NCBI GenBank assembly: GCA_019414265.1
Contig: DXMJ01000009.1
Coordinates: 1-64,000, forward strand
Source of the DNA: Collinsella sp.
GTDB lineage: Bacteria; Actinomycetota; Coriobacteriia; Coriobacteriales; Coriobacteriaceae
DNA length: 64,000 nucleotides
Direction: 5' to 3'
Of the stretch, positions 60,783 through 64,000 are shown piece by piece. The first letter of the stretch is position 1, and each line of letters opens with the position of its first letter. The notes beneath the pieces are model-generated. The model ran no database searches. It was not told where the DNA came from and was given only the letters and a program-made list of their open reading frames with translations. A program made the position numbers and the translations under genes.

Positions 60783-62786
60783 ATGACGAAGCAAGCGGTC
60801 GTTGGAATCTTGGCGCATGTCGATGCCGGCAAGACCACGCTGGCCGAGTCCATGCTGTTCAATGCGGGCCGCATTCGCAAGCGCGGCCGCGTTGACGACG
60901 GCGACTCGCATCTGGATACGAACGAGATCGAGCGCGAGCGCGGCATTACGATCTTCTCGTCGCAGGCCGTGCTCGACCATGGCGATACCCACGTCATGCT
61001 CGTGGATGCGCCGGGGCATGTCGATTTTTCTGCCGAGGCGGAGCGCACGCTGCGCGCACTCGACTACGCGATTTTGGTTGTGGGCGCCAACGACGGCGTG
61101 CAAGGGCACACCGAAACCCTGTGGCGCCTGCTTGCGCGCTATGACATCCCGACGTTCATCTTCATCAACAAAATCGATTTGGAGAATCCCGGCCGCGATG
61201 TTTTGCTGGCACAACTTAGGCAACGTCTTTCCGAGGGCTGCCTGGATGCCAACGAACTGCTGGCGGGCGGCGCCGTTCAGGAGGACGCTGCTGCGTTGGA
61301 CGAGGCGGCGCTCGAGGAGTTTTTTGAAGCGGGCGAGCTTTCTGTCGCAACGCTGTCGCGCATGGTTGCCGAGCGCAAGCTCTTTCCCTGCTTTGCCGGC
61401 TCGGCGCTCAAGGACCAAGGCGTGGACGAGCTGCTGGATGGCATATGCGCGCTGATGCGCGAACAGGCGTGGCTCCCGGAGTTTGCCGCGCGCGTCTATC
61501 GTGTCAGCCGCGGGGATCACGGCGAGCGTTTGGCTTGGGTTAAAGTGACCGGCGGCACGTTGCATGCCAAGCAGATGATTGACGGACGTTCCGGTGCCGA
61601 GGCATGGGAGCAAAAGATCGACCAGGTGCGCATCTATAACGGCGAGAAGTATGAGCTTGCCCAAGAAGTTGCTGCTGGCGGTATTTGTGCCGTGACGGGT
61701 CTTGCGCACGTTCGCCCGGGGGACGCCCTGGGCGCGGAGCCCGCGGGCGATGCGCCCGTCATTGCGCCGGTCCTCACCTATACGGTGCTGCCGGGCGAAT
61801 ACGACGTCCATGCGGTGTTCAAGGCGTTGACTGAGCTGGCGGACGAAGATCCCATGCTCGGCGTAAGCTGGAATACGCATCTCGAGCAGATTCACTTGCA
61901 GTTGATGGGCGCCGTGCAGCTCGAGGTCGTGCAGCGGGTGCTGGCCGATCGCTTCGGTCTTTCGATTGCGTTTGAGCCCGGCGGCATTCTCTATAAGGAG
62001 ACTATTTCGCAGCCGGTCGAGGGCGTGGGCCACTTTGAGCCACTGCGCCACTATGCCGAGGTGCATCTGAGCCTGGAGCCGTTGCCAGCGGGCTCGGGCG
62101 TGCAGTTTGGCACCGTGACCTCGACCGATGAGCTCGATCTTAACTGGCAGCGTTTGGCGCTCACCAACGCCATGGAGCGCGATCACCTGGGCGTGCTGAC
62201 CGGCTCGCCCATCACCGATGTGCGCATTACGCTCACGGGTGGCCGCGCGCATGCCAAACACACCGAGGGTGGCGACTTTCGTCAGGCCACGTACCGCGCG
62301 ATTCGCCAGGGGCTCATGCAGGCGCGTGAGGCCGGCGCGGCGGTGCTGTTGGAGCCGTGGTATCGCTTTGATCTCGAGGTGCCGGGGGAGTGCGTGGGCA
62401 GGGCGTTGTCAGACGCCACGCGCATGGGTGCCGAGTGCGAGCCGCCGACGATGGCGGGCGACCGGGCGAAGCTTGTGGGTCGCGTACCGGCATCCGAGGT
62501 GCAGGATTACGCGCTGGAGGTGGCCGCCTACACAAGCGGTCGCGGGCACCTGTACCTCGAGTTCGCCGGCTATGCGGCTTGCCATGATGCCGAGCGCGTC
62601 ATCGAGGCGGCCGCCTATGAGCCAGAGGCCGATCTGCCCAACACGCCCGATTCGGTCTTTTGCTCTCACGGCGCCGGTTACACGGTCAAATGGTACGACG
62701 TACCCGCCGCAGCGCACGTAAAGGTCGATCCCGCCACCTTCCGTCCCTGGCGAGCAGCAGACGCCGAGTTTTTCGGCCACATGTGA
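60783..62786 (+). CDS. TetM-like translation factor GTPase
   Basis: 667 residues. Elongation-factor GTPase: GILAHVDAGKTTL (G1), RGITIFSSQ (switch I), DAPGHVDF (G3), FINKIDLENPG (G4); domains II-V follow in the order of EF-G-like ribosomal protection proteins. It is clearly in the TetM/TetO superfamily, but domain IV and the loop that displaces tetracycline are too divergent for me to claim resistance. ATG 60783 has GAGGAGAG upstream. Its last codon and TGA stop lie in a family A palindrome. Confidence 0.88.
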   Translation: MTKQAVVGILAHVDAGKTTLAESMLFNAGRIRKRGRVDDGDSHLDTNEIERERGITIFSSQAVLDHGDTHVMLVDAPGHVDFSAEAERTLRALDYAILVVGANDGVQGHTETLWRLLARYDIPTFIFINKIDLENPGRDVLLAQLRQRLSEGCLDANELLAGGAVQEDAAALDEAALEEFFEAGELSVATLSRMVAERKLFPCFAGSALKDQGVDELLDGICALMREQAWLPEFAARVYRVSRGDHGERLAWVKVTGGTLHAKQMIDGRSGAEAWEQKIDQVRIYNGEKYELAQEVAAGGICAVTGLAHVRPGDALGAEPAGDAPVIAPVLTYTVLPGEYDVHAVFKALTELADEDPMLGVSWNTHLEQIHLQLMGAVQLEVVQRVLADRFGLSIAFEPGGILYKETISQPVEGVGHFEPLRHYAEVHLSLEPLPAGSGVQFGTVTSTDELDLNWQRLALTNAMERDHLGVLTGSPITDVRITLTGGRAHAKHTEGGDFRQATYRAIRQGLMQAREAGAAVLLEPWYRFDLEVPGECVGRALSDATRMGAECEPPTMAGDRAKLVGRVPASEVQDYALEVAAYTSGRGHLYLEFAGYAACHDAERVIEAAAYEPEADLPNTPDSVFCSHGAGYTVKWYDVPAAAHVKVDPATFRPWRAADAEFFGHM

Positions 62787-62812
62787 CAAAGGGACAGTTC
62801 CTTTGTCACGTG
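62780..62812. repeat. Palindrome family A, copy 4
   Basis: CATGTGACAAAGGGAC and a complement with one or two changes around a central A. It supplies the ATG-TGA end of the TetM-like gene. The TGTGACAAAGG core is shared with the other copies. Confidence 0.85.
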
Positions 62813-62815
62813 CTA

Positions 62816-62845
62816 TTGGTATAACTCGGTACAAGTTGGTATAAC
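62816..62845 (+). promoter_or_regulatory. Promoter of the AAA ATPase gene, with a direct repeat
   Basis: TTGGTATAACT occurs twice, 20 bp apart. The first copy can serve as -35 (TTGGTA, 62816-62821) and the second contains the -10 (TATAAC, 62840-62845), with an 18-bp spacer. The start of transcription would be near 62852. Confidence 0.55.
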
Positions 62846-62879
62846 TATTACCAGGGTTTGCCAATCCGAGGAGGCCGAC

Positions 62880-63998
62880 ATGAATCCAAATCCCTTTAAG
62901 CCCACTGCTGGCAAGCGGCCTCCAATACTCATCGGTCGCGAGTCGGTCATCGAAGATTTCGAGGAAGGGCTCGATAACGGCGCCGGAGCGCCGGGCAGGC
63001 TCATGCTCATTACGGGAAACCGCGGCTGTGGCAAGACGGTTCTCCTGCGGGAGCTGCAACGTCTAGCCAGCGAGCGCGGATGGGCGGTTGTCTCCGATTC
63101 CGCTTCGCTTGGCTTGTGCGACCGCCTGGCCGACGCGCTTCGCTCGAATAAACCCGTTGTGACGTCAATGGAGTTCGGTCCGTCGTTTGGCCGGATGTCA
63201 GTCGAGGCGGCGCGAGCAAAGGGCGAAACGTTGCGAGGGCTGGTCAACGAGCGCCTCAAGAAGCTCGGTCCAGGCAAGGGCATACTGTTTGCGATTGACG
63301 AGGCGCAATCGGCGTCTATCGAGGAACTAGCGGCTCTTGCCGTTCTCTATCAGCAGGTGCTCGGAGACCAGGATGCCACGGGCTTGTCCGATAGCGACCA
63401 GCGCGGTCTTGCGCTGGTGTTCGCCGGCTTACCCAGTATGGTTGACGATCTGCTCGAAGAGCCGAGCGTGACGTTTTTGCGGCGTGCCCAGCAGCGTACG
63501 TTGGGGGCGATCCCTTTGCCCAAGGTACGCGATTCGTATATCCAGACGGTCAAAGACGCTGGTCTTTACGTTGACGCGGAGACGGCGGACCTTGCGGCAC
63601 ACAAGAGCATGGGGCATCCATATATGGTTCAGCTGGTGGGCTATTACATGTGGCGGTCTGCTGTTCGACGCGGCTCGCAGGTCATCGAAAGGCGCGATGT
63701 CGAGGATGGCCATGCGGATGCCGTCTCCGAGTTCTACGAAGCGGTTGACGCGCCCCTGTATTACGGGCTGCGCAGTCCACAGCGCCTTTTTATCGAGGCT
63801 ATGGCGGTTGACGAGAACAAACCGACGCGCATGGCGGATATCATTGAGCGTTGTGATCGTACCCAGAGCTGGGCGAGTAAATATCGCGCAAGCCTGATTC
63901 GCGAGCGCGTCATCGAGGCTGCCGGATACGGCTTCGTCCGGTTTACCGTGCCCATGCTGGGCGCGTACGTTCGCGATCGAGTTTTATGGCATGAGTAG
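62880..63998 (+). CDS. Orc1/AAA_16-like ATPase
   Basis: 372 residues. Walker A is TGNRGCGKT (about 45-53), Walker B LFAIDEAQS (about 136-144), and a sensor region LVFAGLPSMVDDLL follows. The C-terminal part is a winged-helix-like domain (RADIIERCDRTQSWASKYR; RERVIEAAGYGFVRF). This is the architecture of standalone AAA_16/Orc1-like ATPases, whose cellular role is usually unknown. GAGGAGG lies five bases before ATG. Stop at 63996-63998, almost at the window edge. Confidence 0.86.
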   Translation: MNPNPFKPTAGKRPPILIGRESVIEDFEEGLDNGAGAPGRLMLITGNRGCGKTVLLRELQRLASERGWAVVSDSASLGLCDRLADALRSNKPVVTSMEFGPSFGRMSVEAARAKGETLRGLVNERLKKLGPGKGILFAIDEAQSASIEELAALAVLYQQVLGDQDATGLSDSDQRGLALVFAGLPSMVDDLLEEPSVTFLRRAQQRTLGAIPLPKVRDSYIQTVKDAGLYVDAETADLAAHKSMGHPYMVQLVGYYMWRSAVRRGSQVIERRDVEDGHADAVSEFYEAVDAPLYYGLRSPQRLFIEAMAVDENKPTRMADIIERCDRTQSWASKYRASLIRERVIEAAGYGFVRFTVPMLGAYVRDRVLWHE

Positions 63999-64000
63999 GG

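Noticed and set aside
60783..62786. Acquired tetracycline-resistance gene
   Set aside because: The protein is divergent, has host-like base composition, and no mobile element or resistance neighbour is present.

Overview
The window looks like chromosomal DNA of a Coriobacteriia member, most likely Collinsella or a close relative. This is inferred from the GC-rich coding sequence, the strong Shine-Dalgarno sites (AAGGAG type), an LAxTG-type cell-wall sorting signal, a second divergent GyrA/GyrB-type topoisomerase pair, a CD1871A/NapH/TlpA thiol-redox cluster, and dispersed GGGACAGTCCC and GGGGACGTTCTT palindromes. No rRNA, tRNA or CRISPR array was seen.

Left end (1-10 kb) is accessory. A single-chain restriction-modification-specificity enzyme runs off the left edge (minus strand). 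An IS200-type element follows. Then comes an operon of three different sirtuin-like proteins (5061-7615, minus strand) facing a TetR-type regulator, with an operator-like palindrome over the operon's -10 box. After it lie a gap with a promoter-driven 27-codon ORF and an 18-bp inverted repeat, and an AAA_14/DUF4143 ATPase.

10-23 kb holds a topoisomerase IV-like pair, a hexapeptide acetyltransferase, an autoregulated-looking XRE/membrane protein pair, a giant Tat-exported surface protein split from its LAGTG-anchored tail by a frameshift, a LuxR-type regulator, and a GMP synthase that has only its ATP-pyrophosphatase and dimerisation parts.

23-41 kb holds a two-component system, the CD1871A/NapH/TlpA cluster, a MacB-like ABC exporter, two membrane proteins of unknown role, flavodoxin, an aldo/keto reductase operon with a divergent LysR regulator, a tRNA-dihydrouridine synthase, glutaredoxin, an XRE-TipAS fusion, TrmO, and a PatB-type aminotransferase gene that appears broken by a short deletion.

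41-64 kb holds a BvgS-like hybrid kinase, a potassium channel, a LOG-family protein, a ClC protein, a GntR-controlled ABC transporter, an exactly 80-bp periodic array of four hairpin units, release factor 3, a preQ1-riboswitch-like leader before a VUT-family transporter, an SDR, uracil-DNA glycosylase, EamA and MATE transporters, RlmA and RsmJ methyltransferases, a TetM-like GTPase and an AAA ATPase.

The strongest candidates for something undescribed are the three-sirtuin operon with its TetR regulator and the 80-bp periodic hairpin array before prfC. The dispersed palindromes, several of which abut or supply stop codons, are also worth following up.
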